A stretch of 64,000 nucleotides of DNA from Cladorhizidae sp. MBARI D1340-BT2 (GCA_028752905.1 JAQNBH010000011.1:22871341-22935340); one strand, 5' to 3'. Shown: positions 50,511 through 61,834, numbered from the stretch's first letter. Translations and numbers: made by a program. The notes: generated by a model from the sequence alone, not told the origin.

Positions 50511-51778
50511 CTCATTTATATATATATTGAGCAAGTTATGATGGCGTACCACTAGTGTCCTCTCTCATTATATATATAGAGCAAGTTATGATGGCATGCC
50601 ACTAGTGTCTTCTCTCATTATATATATATATAGAGCAAGTTATGATGGCGTGCCACTAGTGTCCTCTCTCATTATATATATATAGAGCAAGTTATGATGG
50701 CGTGCCACTAGTATCCTCTCTCATTATATATATAGAGAGCAAGTTATGATGGCGTGCCACTAGTGTCCTCTCTCATTATATATATATATATTGAGCAAGT
50801 TATGATGGCATGCCACTAGTGTCCTCTCTCGTTATATATATAGAGAGAGCAAGTTATGATGGCGTGCCACTAGTGTCCTCTCTCATTATATATAGAGAGA
50901 AAGTTATGATGGTGTGCCACTAGTGTCCTCTCTCATTGTATATATAGAGAGAGCAAGTTATGATGGCGTGACACTAGTGTCCTCTCTCATTATATATATA
51001 TATATATATTGAGTCAGTTATGATGGCGTGCCACTAGTGTCTTCTCTCATTATATATATGTATAGAGCAAGTTATGATGGCGTGCCACTAGTGTCCTCTC
51101 TCATTATATATATATATATTGAGCAAGTTATGATGGCATGCCACTAGTGTCCTCTCTCATTATATATATATATAGAGCAAGTTATGACGGCGTGCCACTA
51201 GTGTCCTCTCTCATTATATATATATATATATATAGAGCAAGTTATGATGGCATGCCACTAGTGTCCTCTCTCATTATATATATAGAGAGAGCAAGTTATG
51301 ATGGTGTGCCACTAGTGTCTTCTCTCATTATATATATATAGAGAGCAAGTTATGATGGCGTGCCACTAGTGTCCACTCTCATTATATATATATATAGAGC
51401 AAGTTATGATGGCATGCCACTAGTGTCCTCTCTCATTATATATATATAGAGAGCAAGTTATGATGGCGTGCCACTAGTGTCTTCTCTCATTATATATATA
51501 TATATATAGAGAGCAAGTTATGATGGCGTGCCACTAGTGTCCACTCTCATTATATATATATAGAGCAAGTTATGATGGCATGCCACTAGTGTCCTCTCTC
51601 ATTATATATATAGAGAGAGCAAGTTATGATGGCGTGCCACTAGTGTCTTCTCTCATTATATATATATATATAGAGAGAGCAAGTTATGATGGCGTACCAC
51701 TAGTGTCCTCTCTCATTATATATATATAGAGAGCAAGTTATTATGGCGTGCCACTAGTGTCTTCTCTCATTATATATA
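50505..51778 (+). repeat. ~53-bp minisatellite, left block, 24 copies
   Basis: Tandem units of about 50-60 bp containing GCCACTAGTGTCCTCTCTC, a variable TATATA run and GAGCAAGTTATGATGGC. Length differences between copies come mainly from the TA run. It starts at the GCCACT of the hAT coding end and is interrupted at 51778 by E2. Confidence 0.95.
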
Positions 51779-52454
51779 TGTGACAGGATTTGGGAAAAGG
51801 GACCTTATCGCGCAAAAATAAATATATGAGTTAGCTAGACCATGTTGAAGCCCGATTTATAAGGTTCAAAATAAGCCTTGTATCAAGTCTAGAGCTGCTC
51901 TGACACCGAAGATATGAGCGAGAGCTTCAGGTTTAAGTATTGGCTAAAACCGTGACTATTTCAATAACTGGGCGTTGTAGTTGACGACGAAAGCTAAAAT
52001 GTTTACTCCGTAAATTACCGTGTTACGAACGGGTGGGGCTACTTTTGCTGGGAAAGAAACGATGTAAATAGCTATAGCTGTTGTCTGACAAAGTGAAACT
52101 TTGGAACGCTGGCTATCTAAAACTATAGAACGCTGGCTAACTAACTAAGACTGTGGACTTCGAAGCAGACGCTGTCGAAAGTGGGGCGGTACTTTCGGGA
52201 AAGAAGTGATCGAAGACTGTGAATTTCCAGTCATTCGCTTAAAGATTCATCCAAAACAGTCTGGATTTGTACTGGGAGTAAGCGCTAGCCAGGTCTAGCA
52301 CTAGGCATAAATAAGTAGAGTATGTACAGGCTAGCATTAATAATTATTAGCATACATTAAAAAAGGACAAATTTGCAATGTACAGTAGCGGCCAAAAAAA
52401 ACTTTACATACCGTTGCGTTGGGTAAACGTTCAACGCAGAAATGTTTCTTAAGA

Positions 52455-52520
52455 AACGCTCAAGCAACGCTCAATGAACGCACAGATAACGCTCAAGCAA
52501 CGTATTGCGAACGCAACGCA
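52455..52520 (+). repeat. 11-bp AACG repeats, left subterminal region of Tc1 element
   Basis: AACG occurs at 52455, 52466, 52477, 52488, 52499 and 52510, exactly 11 bp apart, mostly within AACGCTCAAGC-like units. Possible multiple binding sites for the transposase or a host factor. Confidence 0.9.
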
Positions 52521-53359
52521 CGATCCATTATTTAATTACCCGAAACGCGCAATCAACATTCGGTATCCTACACCAAGTGTTCGATAGAGCGCGTAAAGTC
52601 AAGTCAGTCGGCCTACTGTTGATTACTGTTCTGTTTTGTTGCAGCTTCTACTTTTGATTTGTCCTGGGAATGGCTCACAGAAGAACTCTCGCTGCCACCT
52701 TCCTCTGAGCAGTAAGTATAACACTAGGTAGAACTCCAATGGCTAGCGCCTATCTGTGGTAGTTACCCAGCCTTTACTTCAGTCTAGTTGTTAGTGTTAC
52801 ATACAGTATTTAAAACGAAACCCCCCAAAATAAAAGCTAGAACAGTGGATCCAGTAATGATAATTATACTGACTATCGTTTGGTCTTCTGGCAGAATGAA
52901 AGTTCTGGGTGGCTGTACCAAGCAGCAATGTTTTAGGGTGCTCCTCAATGGGAGTGGGAGGCCAAGGCAGTGAGGGTGATATATAATGGCAAGATTTCAG
53001 CTATTGTTAAGTTTTAAATCAAATTCTTTATATCAAGTTCAGGTGTGATTTACTATTTTGAAATGCAGTTACCAGGCAGCCATAGAGGAAGAATTCAAGC
53101 CTGTCATGGAAGACGAGGATTACAGTTCTTCACTCTACATCTGTGGTGGCGGGGTCAGGACTGGACTTGTTCAATAACTATATAGTTGTTTTTGAAATTA
53201 TCATTATTTTATATCTTCTTATTGATAATTTAATAAGAAAATTTAACATCTCTAACTACCCAAACACACGAAAGTTTTGCCAACTTGATATCACAAGTGA
53301 TTTCCAAATAAACCTCCCGTGGCAGGTGTCTGTTCTACTTCTAACATCTACAGTTAATC

Positions 53360-54483
53360 AAAATTGTGTTATGCTGTCCACCAATTCAGCTTTGGACTTG
53401 GGCTTCACCTCTCCTGATGTACTCTTTCAAACTCGTGTCACAGGTCTTCAATGGGGTTGGCATCTTGAAACTCAGGAGGCATCCTCCATCAATTTATATC
53501 GAACTCTTTAGCCAGCCTGGATGTACGTTTGGGGTCAGTGTCCTGCATGAAGCGGTGATGGGAGCAAACATCCTTTACAAAAGGTAACAAGGGTCTAGTG
53601 AAGAATTTGAACAAAAAGTGGGGCTCTCATAATACTGGCCCACACATTTACCTTCACCAAATGTTTCACGCTATAATAAAATAAAGAGGTTTAAAACAAG
53701 AGTATAAATCTACACCTTATTACACACACAACCATAATACAACATGAATCATATCTTAGCTTGTTCTTTCGTGTCTGCCTTATACAACAAAAAAAAGCCT
53801 ATATATGTGTTTCCAATTGAACTGTGCACTCGTCTGTCCTCTTCAAGGTTCTGTATCTCGCTCCAATCTCTTGACCTAGGACAGGGATAAATGATACTGC
53901 TATTGATCATGTTATTACATTAGTCACTATACCAATTCACCAGTGTTCTATATCAATATCTTGCCCTAGACTTAAGCCATAACATCTACAAAGTCCCTAA
54001 ACTATATATATATATATATATTTTTAAATCCAATGGCTTATCCCCATCAGCACATTGGCTCTAACCAAAATACCATCAAGACCCAGGCCTAGATTATCAT
54101 TAGCCACTAACAACCAACATAGCTTCAGTGTGACACAGAAAGCTTCTACACTAGATATTAACTTTCACATAGTTCCATCCCAAAACTAGTTCAACACAAG
54201 CGTCTCTTATCAGTTGGCATTACCTCTGCCTCAAAATATCAACATAAGCAATGTCCTGCAAAGCAAGACTGGGTTCCCTTCGCTGTGAAGGAGAACTGCA
54301 GTTGGTATGCTGTCTTCTCATCATCTTCCAGCATCTTTTCCACCACCGCTCCACGGCTGTAAGGCGATACCTGTCTCGCAGTGCTTGACAAAACTGGACG
54401 CATTGCCTTGTTGCTGTCAGGCTCTCCTTCAAAATACAGACGATAGCTGCAGCCTTGAATCCTCTAGATCCTAAAGAATACAA
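53360..54483 (-). pseudogene. Tc1/mariner transposase relic
   Basis: The N-terminal helix-turn-helix part begins near 54483 (LGSRGFKAAAIVCILKE, then TATRQCVQF). The catalytic half is readable at 53590-53430: FMQDTDPKRTSRLAKEF, then IN-stop-WRMPPEFQDANPIEDL-stop-HE. In Tc1-like enzymes these are the second catalytic aspartate block, INWW, NPIE and LWHE. Both stops are TGA at positions where the family has Trp (TGG), so each is a single-base change. The middle part is degraded and I could not follow it. Confidence 0.85.
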
Positions 54484-54595
54484 TTCTGTTTCTTCTAATA
54501 GAATAAGGCATCTTGATTCTGAAAAAGAATAAACGCTAGAGCAATGACAGTTAGCCTTCGTCGATCTGGTATGCGCTAGAGAAATTCAATTTTAC

Positions 54596-54731
54596 AACGC
54601 TCAATTAACGATCCCTGCCTAACGTTTTTGGCCAACGTTTAGCGAACGTATGGCGAACGTTCGGCGAACGTTTGTCTAACGGTACAGCAACGCTGCGACT
54701 CAAACGTACCACAAACGTCCAACGCAAACGG
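54596..54731 (+). repeat. 11-bp AACG repeats, right subterminal region of Tc1 element
   Basis: AACG occurs at 54596, 54607, 54621, 54634, 54645, 54656, 54667, 54678, 54689, 54703, 54714, 54721 and 54727. Most spacings are 11 bp, two are 14, and the last ones are shorter. The units (AACGTTTAGCG, AACGTATGGCG) resemble those of the left end and run in the same direction, not mirrored. Confidence 0.9.
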
Positions 54732-54776
54732 TACGTAAAGTTTTCTTTTACCTCTACTGTAGCTTCCTACTGTTAG

Positions 54777-57468
54777 TTATGTGGTGTGTTTGAGATTGAG
54801 ATGAGATTCCACTTCATTGTTCAGAAGTTGGGGGGTACTGCTCCTGCTTGTTGGTTTTGGATTTGGGGGTAATGGACAGGTAGTGTCTTTGTCAGAGTCA
54901 GGACAAAATTGCCTGATATTCTCATACAGGTACCATTGCCGTTCAAGAGTAAGACCCTTGGGATGTATTACAAGTGGCAAACCATTCTGTTGCGGTTTCC
55001 AAGTATGTTTGAAGAGTTTGATCTCCTGTTCCACTGTGTCACATCGGTCCCTCACGAACACACTGTCAGGAACACGGCTATCAAAGAAAAAGTGATGGAG
55101 TTTTTTAATGCCAATGATCTTCTTGAAGTGAGTTGCAAAAAGAGTACTCCAATCGAATGTTGGTACAATGACTGCTTCATCTTCGGTTGCAACTAACTGA
55201 GCGAAGTTACAATCTGCAGATAAATTGACAACACTTGCTAGGCCACTCAATGTCCCTATCTTCGTCCTTCTGTATTTCCTCTTCAGAAGACCAAAGCACC
55301 AATCTGGTGAGAACTTTGTGTGCCCTACCACCAAAAATGACAACGTGATTTTGTTGTACCTTCCTGTTAGAGTCCTCCACAACAAGTACTGCATCATACA
55401 ATTGTTCTTGTTCTGTCCCGTGCAATTATCAGCATGGAGGAACACTTCTGTCTCTCCAAGTCCATGAGTCTCAAGGAAGTGATGAAGCTGGCTCACCACA
55501 ACATTGGCGCCTTTGCCACAATCGCTGGCCTCATCAGTCAGGTAGTTCACCTGCCTCGGAATTCCTTCGCAGGGTACACCAAAGATACTGCACTTCCGAG
55601 GTACAAGAAAGTACATGGGACCTGGCTGGAGAGGATCTGAAGGATAGTGCACCTATCAAAGAAGGTAACAATGTCATGTGAATAAATCTTTATTCCCCTA
55701 CTATCCAAAATATATCCAAAGTAGTATGATTTATATTTTTTGTCTCATGCAGTTATCAGTAACACTTCGTCTCTTCTGGGTAATGCATATCCAAGAATTA
55801 TGGCACATGATTAAAAGAAACCAAGGAGTGCAGGTAAACCAACATAAATATCCTATGACACTCCCACACTTTTGTCAATAACTGAATGTTAAGGTGCTAT
55901 TCTAGTGTGATAATACTCTCAACACCCAAATAATTGACCCCTCTCTGACATTGTACACATTGTAGATACACAACCATGGGATAAGCTACTTAACACCCTG
56001 TTGAACATAGCTAGTACCTATAGGATTTATAGTAATACACACCATTTGTGTAATACATACCATTTGTGCGTAATCAAAGGAATAATGAGCTTTGATGTCT
56101 CTCGAATTTGCAGGTGTGAGTGCAGACAAAGGAGGTGGCTGGAATGAGACATTGGTTGGGAAGAGAGATATGATTGACCTCTTACATTCGTCAGATTTGG
56201 TCCTATAAAATGACCTTTCGGTTGTCACAATTCGGAGATGCTCCAGTGCACTGGCAAGTGCTTCTTTCTGTCTTCTCAGACTCTGAGGAATTTACAGCTC
56301 GCACAACAATGGTACTATTATGCTGGCGTTGCCAACACAAATCCGACATTGGCCGCATGAGAATGATCGAGGGAAGAAGAGTTCGCCACAAGTTACAGAA
56401 CGTCGAGTATGCAACAGCATGAAAAATGGTCATTTCCACTGCTGCCGTGTATATATTCCATATGCCACGTTTGGAGGTGCTTGAGGGTAGAAGCTTGATG
56501 TCACTCTGTCGATAACCTGGGATGCGACCTGGAAGAAGCAAGCCATTCTCTTCTGTGTAATTGAGTAGGAAATGTACCATGTTCTTAATCGACACTAGTG
56601 ATAGAGTGTACTTTGGTAAACGCTTCGTATTTCCATGTACGCGAGGAAGAATACCGTTGTCAAGGAAGCTCTTGGTGATGTTTTTGAAACGCTTCAGACC
56701 AATGGTATGTAAAAAGAGGAATGTTTCTTGACAAATTTGTCGACTCTGGTGTTGGTACGATACGCGAATTCGAACTCTTTTAGCAGCAGTGTGCCTGGCT
56801 TCCGTGGAGGTTGACTCACTAGTGTTCGCCAAAGCCAGAAGTTGCCCCATGATCAACATGTCAAGTTCACAGTGTGAGAGCTCGAAGCATTTTGATCTGA
56901 CTTCCTGTACATGACCCACAGAAAACTGTGCTGAACAGCTCCGTCCCCTCCACTTCAGGCAACCACAACCTGCAGACATGAACATTGTGATTGATTTTTC
57001 CTCGTCTAAGTCAGTCGGCCGATACTCTACTTCTGTATCACAAAGACTGGACAATCGTGCCAAGGCCAAATCGGTCTCTGATGGAGTTCCTGGTTCATCC
57101 AACTCGCCATGCAGATCATCAGTTTCACTATCATCCATTGCATCCATTACTCCCTGCACATCCATCTCATCATTTCTGTCACCCTGCTCATCCATTGCAT
57201 CCATCTCATCTTTTCTGTCACCATGTTCTTCAGATCCTTCCTTGTCAAGTTCTATATCAATTTATTTTATAATAATTATCTAAATCTTAATGAGAAATGA
57301 GGTAGCTACCATTGTCTACTTACCTTCAAATGGAGGATCATTGTCCTCATCATCCTCATTGGTGAAATACTGCTCAATTACATCTAGCAGTGCCAGCTGG
57401 TCTCCTGAGGAATAGCTGCTAAAAGAATTAATAGCCTTAGCTGCCTCATTACTACTTATCCAAGCCAT
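54777..57468 (-). pseudogene. E-family transposon protein, near-complete, three exons
   Basis: Probable transposase of an unassigned superfamily, about 740 codons. Exon 1 is 57468-57324 (start ATG at 57468, donor GTAAGT). Intron 1 is 72 bp, acceptor GATATAG. Exon 2 is 57251-56061, in frame with exon 1: acidic repeats, then Cys-rich SAGCGC, FLFLHTIGLKRFKN, GLLLPGRIPGY, MRPMSDLCWQR and, after a frameshift at about 56262-56270, TTERSFYRTKSDEC and HYSFDYAQM. Intron 2 is 408 bp (GTATGT ... TTTGATAG), phase 0. Exon 3 is 55652-54777: VHYPSDPLQPGPMYF, LTDEAS, HADNCTGQNKNN, GHTKFSPDWCFG, then IRQFCPDSDKDTTCP and stop. Asp 40, 75 and 117 of exon 3 could form an RNase H-like acidic triad (inference). 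One frameshift is the only break I found. Confidence 0.82.
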
Positions 57469-57811
57469 TGCAGCTGGCAGTGTTTATTTGGTTCCATAAC
57501 AACCGCAGTATGCCGGCCGTATGCTAATTGGAGAATGACGTAATGCTAATTGAACTTTTACTGCGAAGTCACTCCGTATACGCGTTATTCTACACAATGG
57601 AAAACTTGACGACAAGTTTTCGAACTGTTATTTTAACCTGTTCTGGACTCAACCTAGACACCAAACTTGGCACAGAGGTAAAGGAAAGATTCTAGAGAGT
57701 GCTAAAGTTAAAAAAATATATATAAGAAAAAGTGACCCATGCATACTTTTTGTGCTATAACTCAAAATCATTTTCTGCGCGATAAGGTCCCTTTTCCCAA
57801 ATCCTGTCACA

Positions 57812-58311
57812 TATATAGAGCAAGTTATGATGGCGTGCCACTAGTGTCCTCTCTCATTATATATATATATATATATATTGAGCAAGTTATGATGGCGTGC
57901 CACTAGTGTCCTCTCTCATTATATATATATATTGAGCAAGTTATGATGGTGTGCCACTAGTGTCTTCTCTCATTATATATATATATATAGAGCAAGTTAT
58001 GATGGCATGCCACTAGTGTCTTCTCTCATTATATATATATAGAGCAAGTTATGATGGCGTGCCACTAGTGTCCGCTCTCATTATATATATAGAGAGCAGG
58101 TTATGATGGCGTGCCACTAGTGTCTTCTCTCATTATATATACATTGAGAAAGTTATGATGGCGTCCCACTAGTGTCCTCTCTCATTATATATATATTGAG
58201 CAAGTTATGATGAGTGTCCTCTCTCATTATATATATAGAGAGAGCAAGTTATGATGGCGTGCCACTAGTGTCTTCTCTCATTATATATATATATATATAT
58301 AGAGCAAGTTA
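57812..58311 (+). repeat. ~53-bp minisatellite, right block, 9 copies
   Basis: Continuation of the array at 50505-51778 beyond E2, with the same GCCACTAGTGTC...GAGCAAGTTATGATGG unit. One copy near 58205 has lost about 14 bp. It ends where E4-linked sequence begins. Confidence 0.95.
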
Positions 58312-61010
58312 TCTACCTAGGCACAGCTTATAAGTAATGTAGCAAGTGAACTTCGATGAGAGCTAAGAAGCTTGATTTACCCGCTAGGTTCACTGTTGTA
58401 TCACTACAATTACTACCAGTAAAATAAACGCTAGCGCTAGCTAGAGCTACTGCTGGATAGAGCGACACTAGCTAGCTAGATTTACTGCTAGCTACAAATG
58501 AATGACGCTAGCGCTATCTAGATGGACTGCTGGCTACCAAAGAAACTAAAAGCTTGATTACTAAAAACGAAGGCTGGCTATAAGGATCACAAAACAAGCA
58601 AAAAGAAAGTAACTAAACAATTCTAATTACAGCTCACCATTTATCTTTACACGAAGAAAAATCCAGAGTCCAAGGTAGAGTTTATATTCTCCCCCAATCT
58701 TTGATGAGTCTTCAAGGCAACTTTTCGAACCCGGAAGAACAGAGAAAGGCGAAATAGAGAAAAGAGAAAGAAAACTGGGTTAGGACAAGTAGCCGGCTTA
58801 TTGCTGAACTGAAACTAAGTTTAATAAACACTAACTGTAGGCTAGAAAGAAGTTAACTATGGGCTAGAAACTAAACACTAACTATGGGCTAAATAAATAA
58901 AGGCTAACTGTGGGCTAGAAAACAAGTTAAACTAAGGCTAACTGTGAACAAGGCTAACTGTGGACTAGAAAACAAGTTAAACCAGGCTACCTGTGAACAA
59001 AGGCTAACTGTGGGCTAGAAATCAAGTTAAACAAAGGCTAACTGTGGGCTAGAAAGCAAGTTAAACAAAGGCTAACTGTGGGCTTCTTAGAAAACAAGTT
59101 AAACAAAGGCTAAATGTGGGCTATCAAACAAGTTCAATAAAGGCTAACTGTGGGCTAGAAAACAAGTTAAATAAAGGCTAACTGTGGGCTAGAAAAGAAG
59201 TTCAATAAAGGCTAACTGTGGGCTAGAAAACAAGTTCAATAAAGGCTAACTGTGGGCTAGAAAGCAAGTTAAACAAAGGCTAACTGTGGGCTTCTTAGAA
59301 AACAAGTTAAACAAAGGCTAACTGTGGACTACAAAACAAGTTAAATAAAGGCTAACTGGGCTAGAAAACAAGTTAAATAAAGGCTAACTGTGGTCTAGAA
59401 AACAAGTTAAATAAAGGCTAACTGTGGGCTAGAAAACAAGTTAAATAAAGGCTAACTGTGGGCTAGAAAACAAGTTAAATAAAGGCCAACTGTGGGCTAG
59501 AAAACAAGTTAAACAAAGGCTAACTGTGAACAAGGCTAACTGTGGGCTAGAAAACAAGTTAAACAAAGGCTACCTGTGAACAAAGGCTAACTGTGGTATA
59601 GAAATCAAGTTAAACAAAGGCTAACTGTGGGCTAGAAAGCAAGTTAAACAAAGGCTAACTGTTGGCTTCTTAGAAAACAAGTTAAACAAAGGCTAACTGT
59701 GGGCTATAAAACAAGTTCAATAAAGGCTAACTGTGGGCTAGAAAACAAGTAAAATAAAGGCTAACTGTGGGCTAGAAAAGAAGTTCAATAAAGGCTAACT
59801 GTGGGCTAGAAAACAAGTTCAATAAAGGCTAACTGTGGGCTAGAAAGCAAGTTAAACAAAGGCTAACTGTGGGCTTCTTAGAAAACAAGTTAAACAAAGG
59901 CTAACTGTGGACTACAAAACAAGTTAAATAAAGGCTAACTGTGGGCTAGAAAACAAGTTAACTAAAGGCTAACTGTGGGCTAGAAAACAAGTTAAATAAA
60001 GGCTAACTGTGGGCTAGAAAACAAGTTAAATAAAGGCTAACTGTGGGCTAGAAAACAAGTTAAATAAAGGCCAACTGTGCGCTAGAAAACAAGTTAAATA
60101 AAGGCTAACTGTGGGCTAGAAAACAAGTTCAATAAAGGCTAACTGTGGGCTAGAAAACAAGTTCAATAAAGGCTAACTGTGGGCTAGAAAGCAAGTTAAA
60201 CAAAGGCTAACTGTGGGCTTCTTAGAAAACAAGTTAAATAAAGGCTAACTGTGGGCTAGAAAACAAGTTAAATAAAGGCTAACTGTGGGCTAGAAAACAA
60301 GTTAAATAAAGGCTAACTGTTGGCTAGAAAACAAGTTAAATAAAGGCTAACTGTGGGCTAGAAAACAAGTTAAACAAAGGCTAACTGTGAACAAGGCTAA
60401 CAGTTAACTGTGGGCTAGAAAAGAAGTTAAACAAAGTCTACCTGTGAACAAAGGCTAACTGTGGGCTAGAAAGCAAGTTAAACAAAGGCTATCTGTGGGT
60501 TTCTTAGAAAACAAGTTAAACAATGGCCAACTGTGAGCTAGAGTACTAGTTAAACAAAAAAGTTACAGTTGGTGGTTCAACACAGCTAGTAAAATCTCTC
60601 ACCTGCTTTTCCTCCTAAGAATAGCTGCTTGATTCATGGAGGCCTGAAGTTTTTGGTGGCTCTAGTGGTGTTCTAAGTCCTGGGCTGCGCCGTGGAATCG
60701 AAGAAAAGCTCCAAGTAGCGTTACTTTTCTCCACGAACAATGAAAGGCGTATCTTGTAGAATCACGTGCTACCCCAAAATGCGTAACGCGGAAGATTACG
60801 GAAATCAAAATTGTCGTAAACATTCAAAGGCCGTTTTCTTGCCTTGTACTTAGCTGTGTTAGATCGGTCGTAGCTCAGCGAACCAACCAGCTATGATGAC
60901 GCTTCTTAGACCATTTTGAAGGTAATAAGGTGTGCTATATCATAGTGCCAATAACTCAAATTTTATATCTTGCGCGAAGTGGGCCCTTTTCGCAGAGCCT
61001 GTCTGTCACA
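58312..61010 (+). mobile_element. E-family transposon, 3' part of a further copy (E4)
   Basis: A right terminus at 60980-61010 matches that of E1 (GCGCGAAGTGGGCCCTTTTC, then a variant end with an extra GTCT before GTCACA). The 440 bp before it align well with 47071-47519 of E1, and before that comes the same 34-bp minisatellite. No left terminus is seen. The first 450 bp (58312-58760), rich in GCTAGC-type motifs, are not recognisable as E coding sequence, so the left boundary is uncertain. Outside the right end the base order is TAAT rather than TATA. Confidence 0.75.
58812..60560 (+). repeat. 34-bp minisatellite in E4, about 50 copies
   Basis: Same unit as in E1 (GGCTAACTGTGGGCTAG with AAAACAAGTTAAATAAA), but about 1.75 kb long instead of 0.5 kb. 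Variant units (with CTTCTTAG inserted, or the short CTACCTGTGAACAAAGG form) recur in the same order at about 58930-59330 and 59520-59930, so a block of roughly 600 bp has itself been duplicated. Confidence 0.94.
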
Positions 61011-61466
61011 TAATTATGATAATGAAGGGATTACTAGCTAACAATAATATAATATTAAAATAATATATGCATGTATTAAGTCTATACACATTCTAACATA
61101 ATCATTTCCCCCTTTATTTCCTCTTCTCTCCAGATCATCACAATCATTGGAGTAGGAGTGATTGATTGTTTTGGTTGTCTACAGTTGGAACTGTAGCTTT
61201 TCTGGTAAAAAAATATCAAAGAAAAGGACATTAACATATATGATTTTTTGGTCAATAGGGATTGTAAATTATTGAATTTTGTGGGATAAATTATATACTA
61301 TACATATGTGCAGCTTTAACTTTTTTCACTGATGTTATAGTAAACCTCTCTAATTGTCTCCCCCCTTAGTGTATATTGTTCCCCCCAAACACGGGAGGCA
61401 CAGGCATAGTATGGCGGTGACATTAATTAGGGAATAGTATATTCCTAGGACAGTTTTACTAGTTAT
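61011..61466. other. Unassigned spacer
   Basis: AT-rich sequence between E4 and the RT remnant. The open frame at 61350-61541 is only meaningful in its first 25 codons (RT); the remainder has no recognisable similarity. Confidence 0.45.
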
Positions 61467-61834
61467 AAATGGCATATGCATGAAGGCATACTTGCCCCAC
61501 GGTGTGCAAAATGCTGTTTTGTCCTGGCTTTTTCTACTCAAGGGAACCTGATAGAAGCCTTTGTTAAGGTCCAGTTTCGATAACCAGCTGAGACCTGATT
61601 TAGTAAGTCCTCAATACATGGCATTTGATAGGGATCCGAAATAGTAATCTTGTTTAGCCTTCTATAGTCGATGCAAAGCCTCACCTGTCCAGTACTCTTT
61701 TTTCTGAGAGGCACCATTGTTGATGACCATGGGCTCTTTGATGGAACAATAATGCCTTTCCTAAGGAGATCATCAATCTCTCCCTTCAAATCATCAACCA
61801 TGCCTGGAGCAATACGATAAGGGTGAGTTCTCAA
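61467..61834 (-). pseudogene. pol: Reverse transcriptase remnant of gypsy element 2
   Basis: N-terminal RT blocks: an arginine/proline-rich lead-in, LLRKGIIVPSKSPWSS, GQVRLCIDYRRLNKIT, DPYQMPCIEDLL, then after a frameshift near 61545 QDKTAFCTPWGKYAFMHMPF. Comparison with element 1 (GGQRLCVDYRKLN, TQWGKFEFLNMPFGL) fixes the alignment. Sequence after MPF is unrelated, so the catalytic YxDD box is lost. Confidence 0.85.

Larger units (their letters stand above)
52383..54759 (-). mobile_element. Tc1/mariner element nested in E2
   Basis: Inverted termini CAGTAGCGGCCAAAA ... and, from the other side, CAGTAGAGGTAAAAG, both followed by AACTTTAC(A/G)TACCGTT. TA lies on each side (52381-52382 and 54760-54761), the standard Tc1/mariner target duplication. 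Length 2,377 bp. It is inserted 16 bp beyond the stop codon of the E2 gene, so the E2 reading frame was not hit. Both subterminal regions carry AACG motifs at 11-bp spacing. A broken transposase lies inside on the minus strand. Confidence 0.92.
51779..57811 (-). mobile_element. E-family DNA transposon, most complete copy (E2)
   Basis: Inverted termini: TGTGACAGGATTTGGGAAAA then GGGACCTTATCGCGCA at 51779, and the reverse-complement counterpart ending at 57811 (about 36 bp). Both ends sit in TATATA runs of the surrounding minisatellite, so TATA (51775-51778 and 57812-57815) is a possible target duplication; its length cannot be fixed there. The 6,033-bp span includes a nested 2.4-kb Tc1/mariner element, leaving about 3.65 kb of E sequence. 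One spliced minus-strand gene fills most of it. The termini differ from those of E1 at several bases, so E2 is a subfamily relative. Confidence 0.92.

Noticed and set aside
53143..53511. Plus-strand 122-codon open frame inside the Tc1 element
   Set aside because: The minus strand of the same bases holds the Tc1 catalytic motifs with only two stops, so the plus frame is a shadow.
54777..55652. The 291-codon HADNC open frame as a host gene
   Set aside because: It is the last exon of a gene enclosed by E-family terminal repeats, and relatives or remnants occur in E1 and E3.
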